From an uncultured Gammaproteobacteria bacterium (GTDB lineage Bacteria; Pseudomonadota; Gammaproteobacteria; Halothiobacillales; Halothiobacillaceae), in NCBI GenBank assembly GCA_938004235.1, contig CALKWL010000061.1, positions 1 through 11,788 of the forward strand: a stretch of 11,788 bases of DNA. Reading direction: 5' to 3'. This document shows positions 1 to 7,040 of this stretch, piece by piece. A program made the position numbers and the translations under genes. A model generated the notes under the pieces. It did no database searches. It was not told where the DNA came from and worked only from the letters and a program-made list of their open reading frames with translations. Within the stretch, counting starts at the first letter, position 1. Each line of letters starts with the position of its first letter.

Positions 1-50
1 GGCGACCACCAAGATCTACACTCTTTCCCTACACGACGCTCTTCCGATCT
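1..50 (+). other. Illumina P5/TruSeq universal adapter, not genomic
   Basis: These 50 bases match the last 50 bases of the 58-base P5/TruSeq universal adapter, ending in the CTCTTCCGATCT ligation end. There is one mismatch, an A for G at position 11. The same adapter occurs in reverse complement at the other end. This is untrimmed library sequence. It supplies the last base of the apparent stop codon of the lipoprotein gene that begins the genuine insert, so that stop is artificial. Confidence 0.98.
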
Positions 51-625
51 TAATAGACGCTCATAATGCTGGACTCTTGGGAACCGACATACCGATTGTC
101 GATATCACGTTCGACATCCAGCCCATGGGTATGAAAGAAATACTGCGGCATCATGGTCGCTGCCAAGGCCGTTGGCGCGGGATAAGCCACCGCGTCCCCC
201 TTAAGGTCGCTCACCTGTCGGATGCCGCGATCACGACGCACCAGAATCACACCAACAAACTTGTCGTCATCACCCATTTTGGCAATGACACGGTAACCGC
301 TACGCTGGGCGAGCAGAGTTTGATAAGGATTGGGAAGAATAAAGGCCGGCTCGCGCGCGCGTATTTTTTTTTCGAATTCCGCGTAATTGCGCGAGGCCTC
401 CAGACGCAGCCCGGCCTGAGGAATCGACTGGTTAAGATAGTCGATCAAGGGCTCATACATCTCGAACAGGCGCGCCGGATTATGCAGCGGGTGGATGGCA
501 AATATCCGTTCTCCGCTCGCTAGAGCCTCTCGACTGCCGTACTCAGGCTGGGTGACGTGCACATCCTGCCCCTGCCCGCAACCTGCCAACAGCAGCGCAA
601 ACAGAAGCGTCAAATGTTTAAGCAT
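50..625 (-). CDS. PhnD-type phosphate/phosphite/phosphonate ABC transporter substrate-binding lipoprotein, 3'-truncated
   Basis: Likely the periplasmic binding component of a phosphonate/phosphite-type ABC importer, or a member of the same fold used as a sensor input. Residues 1-16 form a lipoprotein signal peptide: K3, a hydrophobic stretch, then lipobox L13-A14-G15-C16, so the mature protein should be lipid-anchored at C16. The body has the family pattern: 'IHPLHNPARLFEMYEPLIDYL' begins near residue 44, then a 'NYAEF' segment and 'FILPNPYQTLLAQ' resembling the family P-x-x-Y region, with a 'QESSIMSVY' segment at the end. Only 191 residues remain of a family usually near 280-300. The apparent TAA stop at 50-52 takes its last base from the adapter, so the gene continued leftwards. 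A GAGGG stretch about 7 bases before the ATG at 625 is a plausible ribosome site. It is co-directional with glmS but 245 bases away, and no permease or ATPase is visible, so ligand and role are unproven. A run of nine A occurs in the coding strand near 364-372. Confidence 0.82.
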   Translation of the reverse strand: MLKHLTLLFALLLAGCGQGQDVHVTQPEYGSREALASGERIFAIHPLHNPARLFEMYEPLIDYLNQSIPQAGLRLEASRNYAEFEKKIRAREPAFILPNPYQTLLAQRSGYRVIAKMGDDDKFVGVILVRRDRGIRQVSDLKGDAVAYPAPTALAATMMPQYFFHTHGLDVERDIDNRYVGSQESSIMSVY

Positions 626-870
626 GTTGCGCCCTCGTCGAATCGACCTGGATCGAGTCTAGCACCTGGCCGCCCGTTGGGCTTAGAGCCTGTTTAAAGT
701 CTCGATCAACGGATACAGTGCAAGCGAAAAACCGCCGAAAAAACACAGCATAGATGCACCATGCGAACATTTTGAGGCGCTTTTTGCGTCGCGATGCGCC
801 GTTCAGTGAGACCTTGGTCAGGTTCTTAAGGCATCGAAGCAACGAGATCGAGGTGGTTTATCTGACGCCG
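626..870. other. Intergenic region between glmS and the PhnD-type gene
   Basis: This gap of 245 bases holds no convincing gene. A 74-codon minus-strand frame (618-842) crosses it but resembles no family I know and overlaps the lipoprotein start, so I do not call it. No hairpin with a T-run follows the glmS stop. On the minus strand a short inverted repeat GGCGC...GCGCC flanks a GCGACGC/A-run segment near 777-801, and GACC-TT-GGTC occurs near 811-820. The segment from about 685 to 860 looks more like a dispersed non-coding or insertion-sequence-related repeat than a simple promoter, but I cannot test copy number. A promoter for the lipoprotein gene should lie here; I could not place one with confidence. 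Confidence 0.5.
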
Positions 871-2721
871 TTACTCCACAGTGACCGACTTGGCCAGATT
901 TCTTGGTTTGTCTACATCCGTTCCCCGAAGCACGGCCACATGATAGGCAAGGAGCTGAAGCGGAATATTGAAAATGATCGGCGCACTGATGCGACCAAGA
1001 TTCGAAGTCACGGGCACAACATGCACACCCAGGCTTTCACTGACATCGGCGGCTTCATCGGCGAAAACAAACAGCTCCCCGCCGCGCGCGCGCACTTCTT
1101 CGAGATTCGACTTGAGCTTAGCGAGCAAATCATCTTGCGGTGCGATCACCACAACGGGCATTGCCTCATCCACCAGCGCCAAGGGGCCGTGCTTGAGCTC
1201 GCCTGCCGGATAGGCTTCGGCATGGATATAGGAAATTTCCTTGAGCTTAAGGGCACCTTCCAGAGCAATCGGGTACATGGCGCCTCGCCCAAGAAACAAG
1301 GCATGCTGTTTATGAACGAGCTCTTCAGCGAGCTGAAGAATGCGCTCTTCATGGATCAGTGCATCCGCAATTTTCCCCGGAATACGTGATAGACCGGCGA
1401 CGATCGCCGCCTCTTGATCCTCTTTCAAGCGCCCTTGGGCTTTGCCGATCGATACCAGAAGCAGAGCCATAGCGATTAACTGGGTGGTAAACGCCTTGGT
1501 TGAAGCGACCCCAACTTCAGGTCCTGCATGCGTCATAAACACCAATTGAGACTCGCGCACAAGTGAAGATTCAGGGACATTGCAAATGCTCAGGGTCGCA
1601 ACATTCGGAACACGTGCCTTAACATCCTTGAGCGCCGCCAGGGTATCGGCGGTCTCCCCGGATTGCGACAGCGTGATATACAGCGCGTCATCAAAAAGAA
1701 CGGGATGACGATAGCGAAACTCGCTGGCAACCTCGACCTGCGTCGGCAGCCCAAGAATATCCTCAAACCAGTAACGCGCCGTCAAACCGGCGTGATAGCT
1801 GGTACCGCACGCAAGAATCTGCACGCGCTTAATACGCTGAAAAACCTCCGTTGATGCCGTACCGAAAATGCCTTCAAGCACCCGACCGCCATGAATGCGC
1901 CCCTCAAGCGTGTCGCTTACGGCACGGGGCTGTTCATGGATTTCCTTTTGCATGAAGTGACGATATTCACCCTTTTCTGAGGCGTCAGCACTCACATTCG
2001 AAAGTTTGACCGCCCGCTCAACCTCCACGCCTTGAGCATCAAGCACCCGAACAGTATCGCGGCGCACTTCAGCCACATCACCATCATCCATGAAGATAAA
2101 ACGCTGCGTTACGGGCAGTAATGCCGCCACATCAGAGGCGATGAAGTTTTCGCCAAGGCCGAGACCGATCACCAATGGACTGCCATGCCGCGCGGCGATC
2201 AGACGATCCGGCTCATCCTGCGCAATCACCCCCAAGGCGTAGGCGCCTTCAAAATCGAGCACGGCCATCTGTACGGCAGATAACAAATCCTGAGTTTCGC
2301 GCAGGCGATGCTCAATCCAATGCGCCGCAACCTCGGTGTCTGTCTCCGAAGTAAATTCGTACCCGAGCTCAAGCAGACGCGCACGCAAGACGGCGTGGTT
2401 CTCAATGATGCCATTGTGCACCAAGGCCAGACGCTCACAGGAAACATGCGGATGGGCATTGCGTTCCGCGGGTGCGCCATGCGTCGCCCAACGGGTGTGA
2501 GCGATTCCCAAAGCCCCTCGCAATACCCCGCCCTCCTGCCGAGTAACCAGGCCAGCCAAGGCTTCAACCTTGCCCAAAGCGCGTCGCCGCAGCAAGCATC
2601 CATCATGACCAATCAGAACCAGCCCGGCCGAATCGTAACCTCGATACTCCAGTCTTTTAAGACCTTCGAGAAGAATTGGCGTGACATTACGCTCCGCAAT
2701 TGCACCAACGATACCGCACAT
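871..2721 (-). CDS. glmS: Glutamine--fructose-6-phosphate aminotransferase (isomerising), GlmS
   Basis: Catalyses fructose-6-phosphate + glutamine to glucosamine-6-phosphate + glutamate in the cytoplasm, the committed step to UDP-GlcNAc. The 616 residues match the usual length (about 609). The N-terminal class II glutamine amidotransferase domain starts MCGIVGA, with C2 becoming the catalytic N-terminal cysteine after Met removal. It carries GYDSAG (28-33), HTRWATHG (75-82), HNGIIEN (102-108) and SETDTE (125-130). Two SIS sugar-isomerase domains follow, with CGTSYHAG (305-312), SQSGET (352-357), STKA (407-410) and the EISYIHAEAYPAGELKHGP block (495-513). The C-terminus, DKPRNLAKSVTVE, is the conserved end, so the gene is complete. 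The ATG at 2719-2721 follows AAAGG on the minus strand with acceptable spacing. It lies downstream of a nucleotide-sugar dehydratase that uses UDP-GlcNAc, consistent with local precursor supply. The leader contains strong inverted repeats that could affect its expression; I see no glmS-ribozyme core. Confidence 0.98.
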   Translation of the reverse strand: MCGIVGAIAERNVTPILLEGLKRLEYRGYDSAGLVLIGHDGCLLRRRALGKVEALAGLVTRQEGGVLRGALGIAHTRWATHGAPAERNAHPHVSCERLALVHNGIIENHAVLRARLLELGYEFTSETDTEVAAHWIEHRLRETQDLLSAVQMAVLDFEGAYALGVIAQDEPDRLIAARHGSPLVIGLGLGENFIASDVAALLPVTQRFIFMDDGDVAEVRRDTVRVLDAQGVEVERAVKLSNVSADASEKGEYRHFMQKEIHEQPRAVSDTLEGRIHGGRVLEGIFGTASTEVFQRIKRVQILACGTSYHAGLTARYWFEDILGLPTQVEVASEFRYRHPVLFDDALYITLSQSGETADTLAALKDVKARVPNVATLSICNVPESSLVRESQLVFMTHAGPEVGVASTKAFTTQLIAMALLLVSIGKAQGRLKEDQEAAIVAGLSRIPGKIADALIHEERILQLAEELVHKQHALFLGRGAMYPIALEGALKLKEISYIHAEAYPAGELKHGPLALVDEAMPVVVIAPQDDLLAKLKSNLEEVRARGGELFVFADEAADVSESLGVHVVPVTSNLGRISAPIIFNIPLQLLAYHVAVLRGTDVDKPRNLAKSVTVE

Positions 2722-2748
2722 TTTTTCTACCTTTAATAAATAATGAAA

Positions 2749-2788
2749 TTAACAGCTTGCTGAAATACCTGTTTCAGCAAGCTGTTAA
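2749..2788 (-). terminator. Perfect 17-bp inverted repeat, possible terminator or glmS leader hairpin
   Basis: The arms 2749-2765 and 2772-2788 are exact reverse complements (17 bp) around a 6-base loop. Read on the minus strand, the stem is followed by a T-rich but interrupted tract (TTTCATTATTTATT), so it could act as a weak intrinsic terminator after the dehydratase gene. It ends only 27 bases before the glmS ATG, so it could equally be a structure in the glmS leader. The repeat is directly visible; its role is inference. Confidence 0.5.
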
Positions 2789-2811
2789 GGTGGGACATGG
2801 ATTCCCGCACG

Positions 2812-2839
2812 CAAATCGATCACGCAAGTGATTGATTTG
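2812..2839. repeat. Inverted repeat, 12-bp arms with one mismatch and GCAA loop
   Basis: Arms 2812-2823 and 2828-2839 pair over 12 positions with a single imperfect pair. In plus-strand RNA that pair would be a G-U wobble and the loop GCAA, a GNRA-type tetraloop. In minus-strand RNA the same position is an A-C mismatch with loop TTGC. This asymmetry hints that the structure suits the plus strand, although both flanking genes are on the minus strand. Confidence 0.8.
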
Positions 2840-2842
2840 TCG

Positions 2843-2875
2843 CGATCGAGTCCGGGCATGTACCGGACTCGATCG
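2843..2875. repeat. Perfect 13-bp inverted repeat
   Basis: CGATCGAGTCCGG at 2843-2855 and its exact reverse complement at 2863-2875 surround a 7-base loop (2856-2862). It is GC-rich with no following T-run on either strand, so it is not a typical intrinsic terminator. It shares base 2875 with the next inverted repeat, so the two hairpins sit back to back. Confidence 0.88.
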
Positions 2876-2908
2876 GGCTGAAAAACTCATGAATGAGTTT
2901 TTCAGCCC
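2875..2908. repeat. Perfect 16-bp inverted repeat directly after the dehydratase stop
   Basis: Arms 2875-2890 and 2893-2908 are exact reverse complements around GA. It begins 4 bases past the corrected TAA (2913-2915) on the minus strand. That position suits a 3'-end or mRNA-protecting hairpin, but no T-run follows on the minus strand. The A5/T5 blocks inside the arms could also make it extrude as a cruciform in DNA. Confidence 0.88.
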
Positions 2909-2912
2909 CCTA

Positions 2913-4855
2913 TTAAGATATTTTCGACTGGCCATCGTGGGCGCATTGATTTTGACACCATATCCAGTCTTCAATTGTTGCATGTGGGCTATACCCTTTG
3001 ACCAGGTGCAATAAACGGCGACGGATGGCAGGAAAATCCCGTGCATCCATTTCAGAGCGCAGCGTGGAAATTTCGTTATTAAATACGCTCCACGGCAAAT
3101 AGTCCTCCTCAGCGCGCATGATCTTGGGGTGCTCCGTGCCCGTAACGGCATCACAATCAACAACTCTTCGTAGAGCTTTTCGCCGGGTCGCAAACCTGTA
3201 AAAACAATTTCGATATCGCCATCCGGATTCCCTGCATGTCGCTCTTCCAAGCCGCTCAGGCGAATCATTGATCGAGCAAGATCGACAATACGAATCGGTT
3301 GCCCCATATCAAGCACAAAAACATCCCCACCCTTTGCCATGGCGCCTGCCTGGATAACCAACTGTACGGCCTCAGGAATCGTCATGAAGAATCGGGTTAT
3401 CTCCGGGTGAGTCACTGTCAATTGACCACGCCCATTTGCAATCTGCTCGCGAAACCGCGGAATCACCGACCCCGAAGACCCCAGAACATTACCAAAGCGC
3501 ACCATACTGAAAACGGTTTTCGGGTACTCATTTTGCAACGCCTGAACAGCCATCTCAGCCAAACGCTTGCTTGCGCCCATCACATTGGTCGGGCGCACCG
3601 CTTTGTCCGTTGAAATCAGCACAAAACGACGCACTCCGGCACGACCAGCCGCTGCGACCAGCCCGAGCGTCCCCAAGGCATTGTTGCGCACGCCCTCCAC
3701 CGGGTTGTGCTCCACTAAGGGCACATGCTTATAAGCTGCCGCGTGGTAAACGGTATGAATAGCGAACGCACTGAAGACTTCCTCAAGTCGCAACTCATCC
3801 TGCACGCTGCCCAACACGGGAAAAACCTCGATATCCCCGGCGTGAACACGCTCCATGCCTCGAAGTTCCTGCTCGATCGTATACAAGGCGAACTCGGACA
3901 ACTCAAACAACACGATCCTGCGCGCCCCTTGTTCAACAACCTGGCGACACAGCTCCGAACCAATCGAGCCGCCCGCCCCGGTCACCAAAACATGCTGATC
4001 CAGAATACATTTGTGCAATAAGTCCACCCGAGGCTGAACTGGGTCACGCCCTAAGACGTCCTCGATACTCACGTCCCGAATTTGATCCAGACTGAAGCGA
4101 CCGCTCAAAATATCGCTCATTCCAGGTACCGTAAGCACCTGGAATGGTAACTGTTCCAAACGCAGCAAAATCGCCCGACGTGCCGACACACCAATGGATG
4201 GAATGCTCAACAAAATCGTATCAATACCAAGCTGTTTCAGCTTGACTTCAATCGCCTCACTGGTTGGATCCAAGACATCCAAGCCGTTGATGATGCGCCC
4301 ATGCAAGCGAGTATCATCGTCCAGAAACACGCGAGGATTGTATTCACCCGCTTGACGCAATAACCCTAACAACTGCTGACCGCTCGCCCCCGCCCCATAA
4401 ATTGCCACGTTCGTGGCCCCCGCGCCTCGCTCATCCACGATGATTGCCCGCGCCAGAAAGCGCGATCCGCTAATGAAAGCAAATGCAACCAATCCGTAGA
4501 TAACAAAGGTGGAATTAGGCAGCTTGGCTGCGGGGTGAAGCAACATGATCGCAAGCAGAATGGCCGATGAAACAACGACCCCGCTCAATACCAAGGCGAT
4601 GGATTGCCACCCAAGATAACGAGTCACCGCACGGTAAAACCCCAGACGGGCAAAAACCAAAACCGAGAAGACGCTCAGTGCGGCGAAATCAAGAAACGAC
4701 TGCTCAAACTTGATGTAAGGTTCGCCGAAACGCAAACTCAAGGCGCACCATAAAGCAAAGGGTACCAGCAGAAAATCCACCCCTGCCATAATCATTTTTT
4801 TGAACATGGGTGGAAGGTGATGCAGACGACGACTAAGGTTGAGAATTCGTTTCAT
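2913..4855 (-). CDS. WbpM/PglF/CapD-type membrane nucleotide-sugar 4,6-dehydratase, with a one-base frameshift near 3154
   Basis: Predicted to convert UDP-GlcNAc to a UDP-4-keto-6-deoxy sugar at the cytoplasmic face of the inner membrane. From the ATG at 4855 the N-terminal part has about four hydrophobic helices (roughly 20-140), then a first Rossmann-like domain with IYGAGASGQQLL (about 152-163). The catalytic SDR domain follows, with VTGAGGSIGSEL (291-302), STDKAVRPTNVMGASK (415-430) and RFGNVLGSSGSV. Met426 replaces the usual SDR Tyr in the YxxxK position, as in WbpM/PglF dehydratases; K430 is kept. After KLYEELLI the frame breaks. The expected GDAVTGTEHPKIMRAEEDYLP tail continues in another frame to the TAA at 2913, with only the G codon incomplete. 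Restoring one G on the minus strand gives 647 residues, the family length. Without it the reading frame runs to 2774 with an unrelated tail. A GTG/ATG upstream (4972/4963) would overlap the DUF218 gene; I prefer 4855, although its ribosome site is weak. Confidence 0.87.
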
Positions 4856-4914
4856 GATTGCTTGAATAAACTGAAAAAACAAACGGCCAACGACCGCGAC
4901 TAAAAATCCGAAAT

Positions 4915-5679
4915 TTATGATGCTCTTCCACGAGTCAATAAACCGTTCAACCAATAGATCCATTGTCCACACAGCTCACGCCAAGCGGCCTCTGTTTGCT
5001 CGAACGCGCCTGCCCTAGGCACAAAATCGAGCACGTCATGCACCACAGGCGAGCTAACAGGCGTTCCCACTGGGAAAGGGGATACTCGCATTCCCGCATT
5101 GGTGAAAATAATCCGCGCACGCTCCATATGTGCTGCCGACGTCACCAACAAAATTCTTGGCGTAGAACCAGACGTTCCAAAGGGCATCTCCTCAAACTGC
5201 TTCCGAATCGCTTCAGCCTCTGCACGGGTATGTAGTACCCGGCTCGTTGTCCGCAGTACAGAGGCTGGCACCCCCTGACTCAGCGCATAACGCAAGGAGA
5301 CATCACCTTCCAGCGGCTTGTTAGGGCTCCACGGCGCCCAGCCCCCAGTGAACATCAATAAAGGAGCCGCCCCCGCCTTGTATAACTCAATACCCGCATT
5401 GCGTCGCTCACCCCCGCCCCCACTCAAAACAACAATCGCATCCACTTTGGGGGCATCCATCGCTTTGATGCGAACCGCCCCCCGCTCAACGTAATACTGC
5501 AAATACCCCGCGATCACCGGCGTACTCGCCAGCCAGAATACAGACAAAGCAACACCAATCAGCCACCAGCGACGAAACACAAGTCCCGACGCGAGCAAAA
5601 TCAACATCATCCCCGTAGGCAGGCAAGGCGTTGCCGCAACCTTATGCAGGTAAAAATCCAGAATCTCAGCGTCATACAT
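4915..5679 (-). CDS. DUF218 (YdcF/SanA/ElyC-like) membrane protein
   Basis: A 254-residue DUF218-family protein. Family members include ElyC and SanA, linked in E. coli to envelope integrity and undecaprenyl-phosphate/peptidoglycan metabolism; the biochemical reaction is not settled. Two hydrophobic segments lie near residues 20-35 and 38-58. The domain then begins with DAIVVLSGGGG (about 79-89), followed by LLMFTGGW, a TRAEAEAI segment in the place of the family's S-x-N/T-x-E-N/A motif, and RILLVTSAAHMERA. The C-terminal AWRELCGQWIYWL matches the family's end. It sits between the aminotransferase and the dehydratase in the same direction. A role in lipid-carrier handling during glycan assembly is plausible inference only. 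The start is uncertain: AGG lies only about 2 bases from the ATG at 5679. A 7-bp inverted repeat (CTCGCCC/GGGCGAG, 5689-5695 and 5723-5729) lies just upstream. Confidence 0.85.
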   Translation of the reverse strand: MYDAEILDFYLHKVAATPCLPTGMMLILLASGLVFRRWWLIGVALSVFWLASTPVIAGYLQYYVERGAVRIKAMDAPKVDAIVVLSGGGGERRNAGIELYKAGAAPLLMFTGGWAPWSPNKPLEGDVSLRYALSQGVPASVLRTTSRVLHTRAEAEAIRKQFEEMPFGTSGSTPRILLVTSAAHMERARIIFTNAGMRVSPFPVGTPVSSPVVHDVLDFVPRAGAFEQTEAAWRELCGQWIYWLNGLLTRGRAS

Positions 5680-5764
5680 ACCTGTTTACTCGCCCAGCAA
5701 GGGTGTTTTTCTCCGTCTAATCGGGCGAGCCTGATTTAGCAATAACTGGGTTCGGATAGGTGCA

Positions 5765-7012
5765 TCATGCGCCGTCAGCCGTACAGGCGACACTCGGAAC
5801 CTCAGCGAAGATGGAGTTACCTCTCCCCCTATCCGCATCAATGCACGCCATACGCAGCACCGACTCCATAGCCTCGCATGTTGCAATAATTTCATCTGCA
5901 CCCAAGGTTGGGTGCACCAGGAACATCAGACTGGTCTCACCCAGTTCACGTGCCACTGGCAAGCGCTCCGCCGGACGCCAGCTTGTATTATCAAACGCCT
6001 TTTCAAGGTAGACCTCTGAACACGACCCTGAATAGCAAGGCACGCCCAACGCCGTAATTTCATGCAAGATACGATCCCGACTCCAACCATCGCACAACCG
6101 AGTCGGTTCAACAAACACGTAACACTTATAGGCTGCGTGGACAACAACCTCTGGTATCGCTGGCACGCGTAAACAGTCGAAAGCCGATGCCGCCGCCCAG
6201 ATCGCCCGCGCATTTGCCAACCGCTTGGCCTGCCACTCCGCCATCCGACGCAACTGGATCCGTCCAATCGCCGCCTGTACTTCGATCATTCGCCAATTGG
6301 TGCCAAAGCTCTCATGCAACCAGCGGAAACCTGGCGGATGCTCGCGCTCATAGACCGCCTGCCAACTCTTGCCGTGATCCTTGAACGACCACATGCGGGA
6401 CCAAAGGTCAGGGTCATTCGTTGTAACCATACCGCCCTCACCACCCGTGCTCATGATCTTGTCCTGACAAAACGACCACGCCCCCACGTGTCCGATCGAG
6501 CCGACCGAACGCCCCTTGTAGCGCGCACCATGCGCCTGCGCGCAATCTTCAATCACCTTCAGCCCGTATTCATCCGCCAGCCTCATGATCGGATCCATAT
6601 CGCACGGCCAACCCGCCAGATGCACACAAATCACAGCACGGGTACGAGGCGTCAGCACGGAGCGAATTGTCTCCGCTGTTATGTTCTGTGAATCCCGATC
6701 CACATCCGCAAACACCGGAACCGCCCCTACATTCACAATGCACGACACAGAAGCCAGGAAGGTGCGGGGCGTTACTACCACCTCATCACCCGCCCCTATA
6801 CCCAGCGCCTGCAAAGCTACATCAAGCGCCACCGTGCCATTAGCCAACGCAATGGCGTACTCAGCCCCTGTCCAGGCGGCAAACTCTTTTTCGAATAAAC
6901 GACACTCCTGGCCGGTCCAATAATTGACCTTGTTGGAAAGAATCACATCACGTGCAGCATTGGCTTCTTCCTCAGTGAAGGAAGGCCAGGGAGAAAAAGG
7001 GGTATTCAGCAT
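5765..7012 (-). CDS. DegT/DnrJ/EryC1/StrS-family PLP sugar aminotransferase (PglE-like role)
   Basis: Predicted to transfer an amino group from glutamate to C4 of a nucleotide-linked 4-keto-6-deoxy sugar, using PLP. The 415 residues show the fold-type I pattern: NGTVALDVALQALGIGAGDEV (58-78, substrate/PLP-phosphate region), EDCAQAHGA (155-163, D156 and Q159 around the PLP ring), and SFCQDKIMSTGGEGGM (180-195) with K185 as the Schiff-base lysine. WRMIEVQAAIGRIQL follows, typical of the family. It is slightly longer than many members because of a C-terminal tail after about residue 385 that I do not recognise. The ATG at 7012 is preceded by AAGGA (7019-7023) with a 6-base spacer. It lies 28 bases after the acetyltransferase gene, which would use its product. 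Together with the dehydratase this is the PglF-E-D order of chemistry. The exact sugar (2,4-diacetamido-trideoxy-Glc or -Gal stereochemistry) cannot be read from sequence. Confidence 0.93.
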   Translation of the reverse strand: MLNTPFSPWPSFTEEEANAARDVILSNKVNYWTGQECRLFEKEFAAWTGAEYAIALANGTVALDVALQALGIGAGDEVVVTPRTFLASVSCIVNVGAVPVFADVDRDSQNITAETIRSVLTPRTRAVICVHLAGWPCDMDPIMRLADEYGLKVIEDCAQAHGARYKGRSVGSIGHVGAWSFCQDKIMSTGGEGGMVTTNDPDLWSRMWSFKDHGKSWQAVYEREHPPGFRWLHESFGTNWRMIEVQAAIGRIQLRRMAEWQAKRLANARAIWAAASAFDCLRVPAIPEVVVHAAYKCYVFVEPTRLCDGWSRDRILHEITALGVPCYSGSCSEVYLEKAFDNTSWRPAERLPVARELGETSLMFLVHPTLGADEIIATCEAMESVLRMACIDADRGRGNSIFAEVPSVACTADGA

Positions 7013-7040
7013 AAAAAATCCTTAAATATCCACAGATATA

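Larger units (their letters stand above)
2722..2912. other. Intergenic spacer packed with four inverted repeats
   Basis: This spacer of 191 bases separates the corrected stop of the dehydratase gene (2913) from the glmS start (2721). About two thirds of it is taken up by four successive perfect or near-perfect inverted repeats (2749-2788, 2812-2839, 2843-2875, 2875-2908). A minor GGGA/TCCC pair also occurs at 2792-2806. No gene fits here. In the uncorrected reading frame the dehydratase would run through three of these hairpins, which supports the view that the long reading frame is an artefact of the frameshift. Confidence 0.85.

Noticed and set aside
618..842. 74-codon minus-strand frame between glmS and the lipoprotein gene
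   Set aside because: Basic, low-quality composition, no recognised family, overlaps the lipoprotein start; more likely part of a non-coding repeat.
754..1389. 211-codon plus-strand frame
   Set aside because: Mostly antisense to the conserved SIS domain of glmS; no family resemblance.
2749..2908. CRISPR-like repeat array
   Set aside because: The four units are different inverted repeats, not direct repeats with spacers of constant length.
2722..2912. glmS ribozyme in the glmS leader
   Set aside because: That ribozyme is known mainly from Gram-positive bacteria, and the spacer is simple inverted repeats without a visible pseudoknotted core.
2774..4972. 732-residue reading of the dehydratase
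   Set aside because: Its last 126 residues after the frameshift are unlike the family and run through hairpins, while the true tail is present in another frame; its GTG start overlaps the upstream gene.
5689..5729. CTCGCCC/GGGCGAG pair before the DUF218 gene as an operator or riboswitch
   Set aside because: Only 7 bp with a 27-base loop; could be chance and no known motif is recognised.
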